Origin: Shackletoniella antarctica
GTDB taxonomy: Bacteria; Cyanobacteriota; Cyanobacteriia; Phormidesmidales; Phormidesmidaceae
Reading direction: 5' to 3'
Length of the DNA: 50,015 nt
Assembly: GCA_003241845.1 (NCBI GenBank)
Contig: QBMN01000017.1
Span: 1 to 50,015, forward strand
This document shows, one piece after another, positions 38,910-47,539 of the stretch. The notes under the pieces are model-generated. The model saw nothing but the letters and a program-made list of their open reading frames with translations. It was not told where the DNA came from and made no database searches. Every line of letters begins with the position of its first letter. Within the stretch, counting starts at the first letter, position 1. The position numbers and the translations under genes are program-made.

Positions 38910-39698
38910 GTGCCGAGGGCTGGGCAGGGGGCAGATGAAAGCGCTACTCTGGCTATAGCCCCAAGCCCATACGGGCAGACTCCTACAGGCATATATCTAC
39001 AGGCAAATACCTTGGACGATGCAGACCTAAAAGCCCGGCTCAAACGGCTAGAGGTAGAGCTAAACAGCGCCTCACCCCCTGCTGCCCAGCGCCCTAGCTC
39101 TCGCGCTGCCGCCAACCAGCCAGCGCCAACGCCCAGGGGATGGGTACAGCGGCTCAAGGCCAATGCCCTGATCCCCGTCTATTTATTGGCCATTCCCTGG
39201 GCTCAGGAGATTGTCGACCAGCTCTTCTTTGGCGGTCGATGGAATCTGCCGCTGCATCCCCGCAGTCTGGAGGGCATACCGGGGATTTTTCTGTCGGCTA
39301 TTTCCCACGCTGGCTTTGCCCACCTGATTGGCAACACCATTGGCTTTTTGATCTTTAGCTGGCTAATTTTGGCCAAAAGCCGCCGCGACTACTGGATTAC
39401 GCTGATGGTAGGCTGGCTGGGGGGCGGGGTGATGGCCTGGCTGCTTGGCCCCAGCAGCGTCCACGGGCTGAGTGGGGTGGTCTATACCCTGTTTGGCTAT
39501 CTGCTCTGCATTGGTTGGCTAGAGCGGCGGGTGGCACCGCTGCTGATCTCAATGTTTGTGCTGATCAACTACAGCTACTTTATTTTTGGCATGTTCCCCA
39601 CCCAGCCCATGGTGGCCTGGTGGGGGCACCTGTTTGGCTTTGTGCTGGGTATTGCGGCGGCTTACAGGGTACATCAGGAGCCGGGGCGGGCAAGGTAA
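38910..39698 (+). CDS. Rhomboid family intramembrane serine protease
   Basis: Membrane protease cleaving transmembrane substrates. After a soluble N-terminal 90 residues come six membrane segments with the rhomboid marks: AISHAGFAHLIGNTIGFL (HxxxxHxxxN type), the catalytic Ser in VHGLSGVVYTLFGY (GxSG) and the catalytic His in WWGHLFGFVLGIAAA. Both catalytic residues are present, so it should be active. The GTG start at 38910 is the longest option; TTG 39012 (LDDADLKARLKRLEVEL) is an alternative and the N-terminus is uncertain. Two REP-like palindromes lie just downstream. Confidence 0.9.
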   Translation: MPRAGQGADESATLAIAPSPYGQTPTGIYLQANTLDDADLKARLKRLEVELNSASPPAAQRPSSRAAANQPAPTPRGWVQRLKANALIPVYLLAIPWAQEIVDQLFFGGRWNLPLHPRSLEGIPGIFLSAISHAGFAHLIGNTIGFLIFSWLILAKSRRDYWITLMVGWLGGGVMAWLLGPSSVHGLSGVVYTLFGYLLCIGWLERRVAPLLISMFVLINYSYFIFGMFPTQPMVAWWGHLFGFVLGIAAAYRVHQEPGRAR

Positions 39699-39710
39699 AT
39701 GGGCGGGTTG

Positions 39711-39769
39711 GGGCCCACAGCAGTGCGCCCGTACGGTGGGATTGGGTAGGGGCGCACTGCTGTGCGCCC
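39711..39769. repeat. REP-like palindrome pair after the rhomboid gene
   Basis: GGGCCCACAGCAGTGCGCCC (39711-39730, one arm mutated) and GGGCGCACTGCTGTGCGCCC (39750-39769), separated by GTACGGTGGGATTGGGTAG. Same family as 3181-3238 and the copies in gltS. The pair sits between convergent genes. Confidence 0.85.
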
Positions 39770-39803
39770 GGCTGAATCGGGGGTAAACAAGCAGGATTTG
39801 GTA

Positions 39804-40280
39804 TTAGTGGATCGGGGTAACCCAGGGGCGCAGTGGGGTGCTGCGATGCACGTAGAGGGGGTGTCGGGGCTGACCAGTGCGGTTGTGGCCCAGGCAGCGA
39901 CACTTCGCCTCAAATGGAGAGAGCAGGGTGAGAACGGCGCGATCGCGCCCCCGCCAGCTGCCCCAGGCCAGCAAGATCTGGTCGGCCCGGTGAGCCGTTG
40001 CTGCTAAAACAGCATCGTTGCCCTGGCCAATTGGGTCATTGACTAGTTTTAGAAGCTTGGGGTGGGGGCTGCGGTAAGCAAAGAGGTTGACCACGGCGAT
40101 CGCCCCAAACCCCCAGCCCTGGGCCAACCCAAGGCATCGACGAATAGTCGGGTCGTCTAGACTACCGTCGGCCCAGCTCGGGTTTAGCATGATGATGGCC
40201 AGGGTAGGGTCGCTACTCCAGCGTCGCCCCAGGCTGTAGCGATAGCGGCCCGTGGGGTCGAAGGTGGCGCTGCGTTCCAT
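39804..40280 (-). CDS. DUF1643 family protein
   Basis: 158-aa soluble protein with the clear DUF1643 pattern: RYRYSLGRRWSSDPTLAIIMLNPSWADGSLDDPTIRRCLGLAQGWGFGAIAVVNLFAYRSPHP, and later CRCLGHNRTGQPRHPLYV at the end. The domain is widespread in bacteria and phages but its activity is not established. ATG 40280 (MERSATFDP) is preferred over the longer start. It converges with the rhomboid gene and diverges from the MFS gene. Confidence 0.87.
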   Translation of the reverse strand: MERSATFDPTGRYRYSLGRRWSSDPTLAIIMLNPSWADGSLDDPTIRRCLGLAQGWGFGAIAVVNLFAYRSPHPKLLKLVNDPIGQGNDAVLAATAHRADQILLAWGSWRGRDRAVLTLLSPFEAKCRCLGHNRTGQPRHPLYVHRSTPLRPWVTPIH

Positions 40281-40327
40281 GGCCGTCACTTGCAACATTT
40301 GTTTACATTAGGAATAGGGGGTTTGCT

Positions 40328-41695
40328 TTGGTGCGAGCATCCCTGGCAACCCAGCCGTCTATCCGGAGAACGACCGTTTTGACTATTTTCTCAACCTTTA
40401 GCCCATCGGTGCGCAACAACCTGACGGTGCTGTTTGCGGCGGGGCTGTGCTTTTGGGCGGGGCTGGCGGGGCTGCTGCCAACGCTGCCTCTGTTTATTGA
40501 AACCCTGGGGGGCAGCGGCCAGCAGATCGGCATTGTGATGGCGTCGTTTGCGATCGGGCTGCTGGTGGCGCGGCCCTACCTGTCGCGGCTGTCTGACGAG
40601 CGGGGCCGCAAGGTGGTGCTGTTGGTGGGGCTGAGTGCGATCGCCGTTGCCCCCTTTGGCTACCTGCTGGTGCAGTTTTTGCCTCGGGCGATCGTGCCCC
40701 TAACCATCGCTGGGTACACCCTCAACCTAGACACCTCTATTCTGGCCATGATTGGCATTCGCGCCTTCCACGGGCTGAGCATTGCCGCCTTTGTGGTGGC
40801 CTATAGCGCCCTGGTGCTTGACCTGGCCCCGCCCGCCAACCGAGGCGAGTTAATCGGCTACATGACCCTGGTAAACCCCATTGGCCTGGCCCTGGGGCCA
40901 GCCCTCGGGAGCTTTCTCTACGAGGCCAGGGGCTTCACCACGGCGTTTTTGGCCATGGGTCTGCTGGGCATCGTCGGGCTGCTGCTGCTGGCGCGACTGC
41001 ACGAGCCCTATCAGCCCCGCAGCGACGACGACGCCCCACCCAAGGCGTTTTGGGGGCAGCTGTGGAGCGGGCGGGTGCGCACTCCGGCAATTATTTTGCT
41101 GCTGGTGGGGCTGGCCTTTGGCACCCTGAGCACCTTTGTGCCCCTCTACGTGCGCGAGGCGGGCCTGGCGCTAAATGTAGGGCTGATCTACACCGCCTCG
41201 GCGGCGGCCAGTTTTATGTCGCGGCTGGTGGCCGGGCGGGCCTCCGACCGCTACGGTCGGGGTCGCTTCATTACCGTTAGTCTGCTGCTCTACAGCGTGG
41301 GCATGGGGATTTTTTGGCTGGCCGAGAGCGCGCCGATGTTTTTGCTGGCGGGGTTTGTGCAGGGGTTTGCCGGGGGCACGCTGATTCCTATGATTGCAGC
41401 GCTGATGGGCGATCGCTCTAGCCCCAGCGATCGCGGCCGCACCTTTGGCCTGGCCATGGTGGGCTTTGATGTGGGCATTGCTCTGGCTGGCCCCATCTTT
41501 GGCACCATTGCCGATCAGCTCAGCTACCGAGGCATCTTTGGCCTCTCGGGGGTGATGACTTTAATCGGGCTGGTGATTTTTGCCACCGCCAACAGCAAAG
41601 ACCTATCCCACTCCCTGCGGTTTGCCCTGGGCCACGGGCGCGATGTCTACGCCATTGACCTGCCCAGTCAGCCCCAGCCTAGCCAGGTCAGCTAG
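40328..41695 (+). CDS. Major facilitator superfamily transporter
   Basis: 455-aa inner-membrane protein with 12 hydrophobic segments. Family marks are the loop 2-3 motif (RPYLSRLSDERGRKVVLLVG), the equivalent second-half motif (RLVAGRASDRYGRGRFITVSLLL), and a LVNPIGLALGPALGSFL motif C-like stretch typical of drug/metabolite antiporters. Probably proton-coupled efflux; the substrate is unknown. The track start (TTG 40328) gives a 25-residue basic N-terminus before helix 1. A 19-bp inverted repeat follows the gene. Confidence 0.9.
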   Translation: MVRASLATQPSIRRTTVLTIFSTFSPSVRNNLTVLFAAGLCFWAGLAGLLPTLPLFIETLGGSGQQIGIVMASFAIGLLVARPYLSRLSDERGRKVVLLVGLSAIAVAPFGYLLVQFLPRAIVPLTIAGYTLNLDTSILAMIGIRAFHGLSIAAFVVAYSALVLDLAPPANRGELIGYMTLVNPIGLALGPALGSFLYEARGFTTAFLAMGLLGIVGLLLLARLHEPYQPRSDDDAPPKAFWGQLWSGRVRTPAIILLLVGLAFGTLSTFVPLYVREAGLALNVGLIYTASAAASFMSRLVAGRASDRYGRGRFITVSLLLYSVGMGIFWLAESAPMFLLAGFVQGFAGGTLIPMIAALMGDRSSPSDRGRTFGLAMVGFDVGIALAGPIFGTIADQLSYRGIFGLSGVMTLIGLVIFATANSKDLSHSLRFALGHGRDVYAIDLPSQPQPSQVS

Positions 41696-41714
41696 CCTAG
41701 CAATTGGGCCATAG

Positions 41715-41761
41715 CTGCAAGTGCCCCATAGAACTCTAAGAATTCTATGGGGCACTTGCAG
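41715..41761 (+). terminator. Long hairpin after the MFS gene
   Basis: A perfect 19-bp stem CTGCAAGTGCCCCATAGAA / TTCTATGGGGCACTTGCAG with a 9-nt loop, 19 bp beyond the stop codon. There is no long T-run, so it may stop or stabilise the transcript. It also sits before the convergent tRNA gene. Confidence 0.7.
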
Positions 41762-41771
41762 TAAATTCAAA

Positions 41772-41845
41772 CGGGCGAGGAGGGATTCGAACCCCCGACA
41801 CCGTGGTCCGTAGCCACGTGCTCTAGTCCACTGAGCTACACGCCC
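41772..41845 (-). tRNA. tRNA-Arg (anticodon ACG)
   Basis: A 74-nt cloverleaf on the - strand: GGGCGTG acceptor, GCTC/GAGC D stem, CGTGG/CCACG anticodon stem with loop CTACGGA (anticodon ACG, expected to be edited to ICG), and a GGGGGTTCGAATCCCTC T arm. One T-T mismatch is present at position 6 of the acceptor stem. CCA is not encoded. Confidence 0.94.
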
Positions 41846-41895
41846 TTGTGCAGGCTTTTGATACTAGCATATTCTTTTGCGCGGTTTAAACCCCA

Positions 41896-42396
41896 ATGAC
41901 TGAAAATCCTGTAGCGGCAGCAGCCCTGACTCACCTCGATGCCCAGGGCCAGGCCCACATGGTCGATGTCGCCGCCAAGCCCCAAACCCTGCGCGAGGCG
42001 ATCGCCGTTGCCACCGTGGTCATGCAGCCCCAAACCCTGGCCACTATCGAGGCGGGTAACGCCCCCAAGGGCGACGTATTGGCCACCGCCCGCATCGCGG
42101 GCATTATGGCCGCTAAGCAAACCGCCCACCTGATTCCCCTCTGTCACCCGCTGCCCATTCAGAAAGTAGAGGTGCAGATCAGCCCCGACCCAGCCCTGCC
42201 AGGCTATTGCATTCAGGCGACGGTCAAAATTAAGGCCGAAACCGGGGTCGAAATGGAGGCCCTCACCGCCGCCAGCGTCGCCGCCCTCACCCTCTACGAC
42301 ATGGCCAAAGGGCTAGAAAAATCTATCGAAATTCGCAGCATTCGCCTGCTGAAGAAAACCGGCGGCAAATCTGGCGACTACCAGGCAGAACCATAA
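41896..42396 (+). CDS. moaC: Cyclic pyranopterin monophosphate synthase MoaC
   Basis: Molybdenum cofactor biosynthesis, second half of step one (forms cyclic pyranopterin phosphate after MoaA). The 166-aa protein has [16 protein letters not shown], the active-site [30 protein letters not shown] and [27 protein letters not shown], all MoaC signatures; the C-terminus [10 protein letters not shown] is also typical. Molybdenum cofactor serves nitrate reductase, so this fits the nitrate importer in the window, although the genes are not linked. ATG 41896 starts just past the tRNA gene. Confidence 0.95.
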   Translation: MTENPVAAAALTHLDAQGQAHMVDVAAKPQTLREAIAVATVVMQPQTLATIEAGNAPKGDVLATARIAGIMAAKQTAHLIPLCHPLPIQKVEVQISPDPALPGYCIQATVKIKAETGVEMEALTAASVAALTLYDMAKGLEKSIEIRSIRLLKKTGGKSGDYQAEP

Positions 42397-42446
42397 ATGA
42401 CGGCTACTAAATCCTGTTTGGTTACCCCCGATTCCACAGCCCCGCC

Positions 42447-43397
42447 ATGCCCATTGCCCTGATCACCGACTTTGGCACCCAAGACAGCTACGTGGGCGTA
42501 ATGAAGGGCGTTATCGCTACCCTAGCCCCCACGGCTCAGCTGATTGACCTCACCCACGACCTGCCGCCGCAGGATCTCTACGCCGCCCGTTTTGCGCTGC
42601 TCAGCGCCTACCCCTACCTGCCAGTCGGGTCTATTTTTCTGGTGGTGGTCGATCCGGGGGTGGGTACGAGTCGTCGGGCGATCGCCCTCCAGACCGGCCA
42701 AGGCTTTTTGGTCGGGCCAGACAACGGGGTGCTCAGCGGCATTTTAGAGAATGAACCCATTTTGAATGCCGCTGAGCTGACTAACCCCAGCTTCTGGCGA
42801 TTGCCTCACCCCAGCACCACCTTCCACGGACGCGATATCTTTGCCCCGGCAGCAGCCCACCTGGCCAACGGAGTAGCTCTGGGCGAATTGGGATCGCCGA
42901 TCGCCCCTGATTCTCTGGTGCGGCTGCCGCTGACACCTCCCCTAGCCACAGCCACCGGCTGGGAAGGCTCGGTGCAATATATTGACCGCTTTGGCAACGC
43001 CGCCACCACCATTACCGCCAGCGCTGTAGCCTCTGGCCCCTGGCAGCTCACCCTAGGCCAGACCACACTGCCGGGGGCTAAAACCTACGGCGAGGCGGCG
43101 GCTGGAGCAGCACTGGCGCTGGTGGGCAGCCACGGGTTTATAGAAATTGCGGTGAACCAGGGCAGCGCCCAGCAGCGGTTTGGGCTAAAGGTGGGCGATC
43201 GCATTCTCATCACCCAAAAAACCACCGTGCGGGCGCACAGCGGTGCGCCCCAACCCAGCGGTGCGCCCCAGCCCAGCAGTGCGCCCCAGCCCGATATCTC
43301 CCCTACCCCTGCACCGGACGGTTTCGCAGCGCACCGCCAGTACTGGTCTGACCATGGGCCTGATTGGCCCTCACCCAGGCCCGGTAATCTTCGGTGA
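42447..43397 (+). CDS. SAM hydrolase / SAM-dependent halogenase-like protein (DUF62)
   Basis: S-adenosylmethionine hydroxide adenosyltransferase family, expected to hydrolyse SAM to adenosine and methionine. The first 260 residues have the N-terminal LITDFGTQDSYVGVMKGVI, LIDLTHDLPPQD, VDPGVGTSRR, FLVGPDNGVLSGI, FHGRDIFAPAAAHLA and the C-terminal-domain marks YIDRFGNAATTI and VGSHGFIEIAVNQGSA. The last 55 residues (from KTTVRAHSGAPQPS...) come from a REP-like repeat and run-on sequence. They overlap the opposite-strand DUF1997 gene by 95 bp, so the natural protein probably ended near residue 262. Confidence 0.9.
   Translation: MPIALITDFGTQDSYVGVMKGVIATLAPTAQLIDLTHDLPPQDLYAARFALLSAYPYLPVGSIFLVVVDPGVGTSRRAIALQTGQGFLVGPDNGVLSGILENEPILNAAELTNPSFWRLPHPSTTFHGRDIFAPAAAHLANGVALGELGSPIAPDSLVRLPLTPPLATATGWEGSVQYIDRFGNAATTITASAVASGPWQLTLGQTTLPGAKTYGEAAAGAALALVGSHGFIEIAVNQGSAQQRFGLKVGDRILITQKTTVRAHSGAPQPSGAPQPSSAPQPDISPTPAPDGFAAHRQYWSDHGPDWPSPRPGNLR
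43231..43290. repeat. REP-like palindrome plus half-copies in the SAM hydrolase 3' end
   Basis: GGGCGCACAGCGGTGCGCCC (43231-43250) with the usual ACCGTGC flank is followed by two truncated copies (CAGCGGTGCGCCCCAGCC, CAGCAGTGCGCCCCAGCC). They encode the repeated SGAPQP tail. Confidence 0.88.
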
Positions 43398-43896
43398 GCT
43401 GGCGTTCGATGCGGTGTTTGATGGTGGCCAAAATGCCGCTGAGGAACGCTTTGCCCGCGCAATCGAGCATGGCAGCGGGCATAAAGCTAATCGGCGGCGG
43501 CAATTCTAAATGAATTTGCAGGTCGGCCTGCCCCCGCAGCTCGGTGTGGCTGGCCTCACGGTGGGGCGTGAGCTTGCCCTTCAGCGCCAGACCAAAGGAA
43601 TCATTCACAAAGCTGAGGTAGTCGGGGCCTTTGACCTGGCAGCCCACCGACTCCAGGTGCAGACTGCCATCAGAGAGCGATCGCACCTGCAAATCGGCGG
43701 TGGGTTCAATGCTAATGCCCATAAATTGCAGCGGCCGCAGGCTCAGCCGATAGACCCCATCGCCCAGCACCTCAATGCGGCGCGGGTCGGTAATCGCCTG
43801 CACCAGACGCTGGGGCTGCCGCAAGTAGTGCTCAATCGGAATGGCCTCGTTGGGCACCCGCAGGCGTAGGGCTTGGCTGGCGTGGAAATCTTTCAT
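43303..43896 (-). CDS. DUF1997 family protein
   Basis: 197-aa soluble protein of the DUF1997 family, known from cyanobacteria and plastids, without a settled function. Visible pattern: the N-terminal VPNEAIPIEHYLRQPQRLVQAITDPRRIEVLGDGVYRLSLRPLQFMGISIEPTADLQV and C-terminal FLSGILATIKHRIERQLTEDYRAWVRAN. It resembles START-like lipid-binding folds (inferred). It overlaps the end of the SAM hydrolase ORF by 95 bp. ATG 43896 starts MKDFHASQALRLRVP. Confidence 0.85.
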   Translation of the reverse strand: MKDFHASQALRLRVPNEAIPIEHYLRQPQRLVQAITDPRRIEVLGDGVYRLSLRPLQFMGISIEPTADLQVRSLSDGSLHLESVGCQVKGPDYLSFVNDSFGLALKGKLTPHREASHTELRGQADLQIHLELPPPISFMPAAMLDCAGKAFLSGILATIKHRIERQLTEDYRAWVRANQAHGQTSTGGALRNRPVQG

Positions 43897-44161
43897 AAAA
43901 GAAAGCTACCTGAAAACGGTGTATTACCAAGGGCAGATGAAGCTTTGTAACCCTTCCTTAATAATTTAATACGTTCTTCTGGTCGCGTGGGGTTTGCAGG
44001 GCAGTGTTGGGCACTCTAAGAGGCTTTACCCAGGGTTGTCTTAGGAGAGATGAGGAGATCCTCCCCGGCGATATTCGGCCCTCCGACTCGCGGCTTTGGC
44101 TGAGAGAGCGTTACATAGAGTTACTACTTATTCAGGGTCAGCTGCACCCAAAGAGACTGCC

Positions 44162-44407
44162 ATGACATTTACCCCAACCCACGTTTTAATTTCGCGCACC
44201 AAAGAGACCCCGGTGCAGCTGGTAGCTGGGCCTAAGGGCTACTGGCTCTACACCGAAGCCGAGGCGCAGAAGACCACGGCCCCTGCCTTTGAGGTGCGTC
44301 CCAAGCTCGGCGTTTACTGTCGGGGGCAGCAGGTGGTAGGTTTTCGCCTACAGCCGCTGGTCGCCGCGACAGCCGCTCAGCCCAAAGCAACCACTGTTGC
44401 TCAGTAG
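44162..44407 (+). CDS. Small conserved-looking protein, unknown
   Basis: 81-aa protein MTFTPTHVLISRTKETPVQLVAGPKGYWLYTEAEAQKTTAP... with a basic/hydrophobic beta-type N-terminal part and an Ala/Thr/Gln-rich tail. ATG 44162 with GAG upstream is preferred to the longer GTG-type ORF start at 44096, which reads through intergenic sequence. No named family is recognised; the compact LISRTKETPVQLVAGPKGYWLY core suggests a small beta-barrel domain. Confidence 0.6.
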   Translation: MTFTPTHVLISRTKETPVQLVAGPKGYWLYTEAEAQKTTAPAFEVRPKLGVYCRGQQVVGFRLQPLVAATAAQPKATTVAQ

Positions 44408-44515
44408 CGTCACAACAAGCGGCACAATAAAAGGACGTTTTTCTAGATGGAATACGCCTGAACCAAGGGTGACGTCATAGGGGATAAACGGCTGTTTACC
44501 CCCTATGATCTCGAC

Positions 44516-45643
44516 TTAGCCAGCGCCCTGGGCCTGAGAATTCTGTGCCTGAGAATGTCTAGGCAACTCAACGATAAAGCTAGTGCCTTTGCCCGCCTCA
44601 CTGCTAACTGTAATTGTTCCGTGATGAGCCTCAACAATATTTTTAACTAAAAATAACCCTAGCCCCCAGCCGGTTTGATCGTCAGTAAAGGTGCTGCGAC
44701 GAAACTGCTGAAACAGAATTGATTGAGCGCTTGAGTCAATCGGCTGCCCCTCATTGTGAATAGTAAAGCTGACGTTGGTTTCAGTTTGCTGAATCACAAA
44801 GGTAATGGGCGTAGCAGAAGCACCATATTTGACGGCATTAGTCGCTAAGTTTTCAATCACCCGCCGCACCTCTTTAGGGCTGCAACTAATCCAAACGTCA
44901 GCATCAGAGCAGATGACAAAGCGATCGCCGTAGGCAAGCGCAAGATCTTCTACGATATCTTTGACCAGGCTGTTTAGGTTGCACTCTTCAAACTCAACTG
45001 TCAGGCTATATCCCGCCCGCAGCCGACTGGCATCGAGCAGGTTTTGAATCATCGAGTTCAACCGGTCAGCTGCAACTAGCATCTTGGCTACAATGTCTCT
45101 ATGCCTGTCTCCTGCCTTAAACTGAGGCAGCGTCAGTTGAGCACCCATTTTTATGACGTTAAGCGGGCCTCTCAGATCGTGGGTCAGCGTCACCATAAAG
45201 AGCTCTTGAATATCTTGCAGCGTCTGAGAAAACTGAGTCGCCGCATCGCTAACGGCTTGCTCAAGGGAGCTGATAATGATGTCTCGTTCTCTTGCCGCTA
45301 AGGGCGCTTCTGCTTCTAAAATTTGAAAGATAATTTGTCGAAGAATGCTGTACTCAAACATTAGCTGGGGGAGGGAGTAGTCGGCGTATCCTGCTCGCTC
45401 TTGCCCGTGCTCAATGCTAACCTGGATACTTTGTAGCCTGGTTATTATAATCTGACTCGTTGTCCGTTCAGATTGGTTGGAGAGGTCGTCGGCTAAATGG
45501 TTGAGATAGTGGGGTAGTGAATCTCTCAACACAAGAGAGCTTTGATGCTTAGAGGCAGCTATTTCAGCCCGCACTCGCACTTCCCACATCTCTATGATTT
45601 TCTGAGAATTTTGTTTGAGGCAGCTAGATGTTTGGTTGGTCAT
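44516..45643 (-). CDS. Orphan sensor histidine kinase
   Basis: Cytosolic kinase of 375 aa (from ATG 45643; 385 from the track start 45673). The N-terminal helical sensor (IIEMWEVRVRAEIAASKHQSSLVLRDSLPHYLNHLADDLS) resembles the RsbRD-N/phosphate-acceptor-linked sensor. The HisKA H-box is THDLRGPLNVI (His near residue 155), followed by an HATPase with N-box NLATNAVKYG, G1/F region GWGLGLFLVKNIVEAHHG and G2 GKGTSFIVELP. No membrane segment is present. No response regulator is adjacent, so the partner is unknown. Start choice is uncertain as neither candidate has a clear ribosome site. Confidence 0.87.
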   Translation of the reverse strand: MTNQTSSCLKQNSQKIIEMWEVRVRAEIAASKHQSSLVLRDSLPHYLNHLADDLSNQSERTTSQIIITRLQSIQVSIEHGQERAGYADYSLPQLMFEYSILRQIIFQILEAEAPLAARERDIIISSLEQAVSDAATQFSQTLQDIQELFMVTLTHDLRGPLNVIKMGAQLTLPQFKAGDRHRDIVAKMLVAADRLNSMIQNLLDASRLRAGYSLTVEFEECNLNSLVKDIVEDLALAYGDRFVICSDADVWISCSPKEVRRVIENLATNAVKYGASATPITFVIQQTETNVSFTIHNEGQPIDSSAQSILFQQFRRSTFTDDQTGWGLGLFLVKNIVEAHHGTITVSSEAGKGTSFIVELPRHSQAQNSQAQGAG

Positions 45644-45817
45644 GCGGTTGATGTGCGCTACTTCCCTCAGCAAAAAATAAGCTTTTAAAAGTGAGCTGTA
45701 GGATGTTTGAACGACTATTATAACTTGACCCAGTCATTGGATTGACTATAGCAATCCTATTTAATTTGTGAAATGGAGATACTTGCTAGATAAGGCTTTT
45801 AAGCCTCTGTTCCTTCA

Positions 45818-45960
45818 GAGAATGTTTTAAAAGGGTCGGCTTGAGTGTCAGAAGTCACCTGTACGGATGACCGTGATGCTTAAAAGCCTCATTCTCTCGT
45901 TATGGTTTCTCTGTGGTCAAGGTAGTTTAAGCTACCCTGGAAGACTTTTAAAACACTCTC
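45818..45960. repeat. Inverted-repeat structure upstream of the histidine kinase
   Basis: GAGAATGTTTTAAAAG (45818-45833) and CTTTTAAAACACTCTC (45945-45960) are inverted with one mismatch and enclose 111 nt containing more short inverted blocks. It could be a small insertion element or a structured RNA; no coding potential is seen. Confidence 0.6.
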
Positions 45961-46084
45961 TCAGTAATCACGACGGATTGCTGCAGTTGGCGTTGATTGG
46001 CCGACCGGCTTTCCACCTGACTCCCTGATTTTGAACAAGTTTTGATGATCTTAATCTTTAAATTAGGCAAGCTATGGCACGAGC

Positions 46085-46319
46085 ATACCAGGTCAGCTCA
46101 GAATTTAGGAGTCATTCGTAAATAAACCACCGATTCGAGCTGACTGGGACTATCGATCCAGCCATATAGGGCATCAACGATCCGGTAACTTAATTCCGAA
46201 CGAGTCCTTATTGTCTGCCCACAGGTAGAACTCTACCCTTGAATTAGGTTGAGATTTGATAAAAAAGTTAGTTTAAGCACACTTTGAAAAAATTACAGCT
46301 CTCGACCGGGACTTGATAT
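46085..46319. repeat. Dispersed motif copy 4 and possible element
   Basis: ATACCAGGTCAGCTCAGAATTT at 46085 is a diverged copy of the 23-nt motif. The far end (about 46297-46318, TCGACCGGGACTTGATAT) is a rough inverted version, ending just at the murG stop codon. No clear target duplication. Confidence 0.45.
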
Positions 46320-46320
46320 A

Positions 46321-47448
46321 TCAGCGATTGAGCAAGACCTGCTGAATCAAAGTGGCTAATTTTGTGGCGCTGTCGGCAGTGGCTAGGTGGCCAGCGGCGG
46401 TGGCCATGTCAGCCAGCCGCTGGGGCTGGGCGAGGAGATCTAGGGCCAACGCCTGGAGTTGGCCTGACGACGTTTTGCCCTGGGGCAGCATGAGGGCGGC
46501 ATTGGCCTGGGCAAACACCGCTGCATTCACCGTCTGGTGATCTTCCGCTGCGTAGGGGTAGGGAATCAGAATTGAGGGGGTGCGAGAAATCGCCAGTTCT
46601 GTCAGCGTGCCCGCCCCAGAGCGACCAATGGCCAGGGTGGCCCGATGCATGAGGGCGGCCATGGAGCTAAAGAAGGGCCGATGAATGTACTGAGCATGGG
46701 CAAAACTGTCGGCATCGGGGTCACTGCTGCCGGTTTGGTGCACAATCCAGGCTCCGGCCTCAATCCAGGCGGGGGCGGCGGCTCGCACCAGCTGGTTTAC
46801 CGCGACGGCCCCCTGGCTACCGCCCACCACCACAATCAGCGGCACCCCCTCGGGGATGGCGGGGTCGGTTAGGTCTGGGGGAGCTAGCGTCAGGAACTCG
46901 TCTCTCACGGGGGTGCCCACCACAACGATTTGGGCCTTGGGTAGGTGGGCGCGCGCGGCCTCAAACCCCAGCGCCACCGTGGTACACCAGGGGCTGAGCC
47001 AGCGGGTAACCTTGCCCGGCAGGGCGTTAGACTCGTGCAGCACGGCGGGCAGGCCGAGCGATCGCGCTGCAATAATCGCCGGGGCCGCAATATAGCCTCC
47101 GGTGGTAAATACCCCGTCGAATTTTCCGGCTTTAAGCAGGTGGCGCACCTGCCCGATCGCCCGGCCAAACTGCCCCAGGGTCTTGACCGTGCCCAGCCCA
47201 GGCCGCCCCTGAAACCCAGCCATGCGCACCGTATGCAGCGGAAAGTGGTCGGGCACCAGGGTGGTTTCGAGGCGATCGGGCACCCCCAGCCACTCAATTG
47301 AGTAGTGGGCATCGAGCAGGGCGGTGGCGGTGGCGATCGCCGGAAACAAATGCCCACCCGTGCCGCTGGCTGCTACCAGCAGCCGAGGCGAGGCCGCTGG
47401 GTTCGAGGCTGCCGGGTTCGAGGACGCTCGGGTAGATGCTGGAGACAA
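46321..47448 (-). CDS. murG: UDP-GlcNAc transferase MurG
   Basis: Peripheral inner-membrane glycosyltransferase that adds GlcNAc to lipid I to form lipid II in peptidoglycan synthesis. The 375-aa protein has the N-terminal GTGGHLFPAIATA glycine loop, HESNALPGKVTRWLS, VVGGSQGAVAVNQLV, AIGRSGAGTLTELA and PYPYAAEDHQTVNA, all MurG signatures. The first 20 residues (MSPASTRASSNPAASNPAAS) are a short repeat not needed for the fold, so translation could begin a little later. No other mur genes are adjacent. Confidence 0.94.
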   Translation of the reverse strand: MSPASTRASSNPAASNPAASPRLLVAASGTGGHLFPAIATATALLDAHYSIEWLGVPDRLETTLVPDHFPLHTVRMAGFQGRPGLGTVKTLGQFGRAIGQVRHLLKAGKFDGVFTTGGYIAAPAIIAARSLGLPAVLHESNALPGKVTRWLSPWCTTVALGFEAARAHLPKAQIVVVGTPVRDEFLTLAPPDLTDPAIPEGVPLIVVVGGSQGAVAVNQLVRAAAPAWIEAGAWIVHQTGSSDPDADSFAHAQYIHRPFFSSMAALMHRATLAIGRSGAGTLTELAISRTPSILIPYPYAAEDHQTVNAAVFAQANAALMLPQGKTSSGQLQALALDLLAQPQRLADMATAAGHLATADSATKLATLIQQVLLNR

Positions 47449-47539
47449 GGGAACACCCTCGACGCTGAAAACGCCTCTAACTATACCAACTCCCTGTCTA
47501 TTGATATAAGGTAGACGGAGTATTGATGGCGTAGGACGG

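Larger units (their letters stand above)
45644..46320. other. Structured intergenic region between murG and the histidine kinase
   Basis: About 680 bp without credible ORFs. It holds an imperfect inverted repeat (45818-45833 / 45945-45960) with smaller internal hairpins (GGTAGTTTAAGCTACC), and a copy of the dispersed motif at 46085. The sequence downstream of that copy ends in a partly inverted form (near 46300-46319), giving an element of about 235 bp. The kinase promoter must lie here. Confidence 0.6.
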
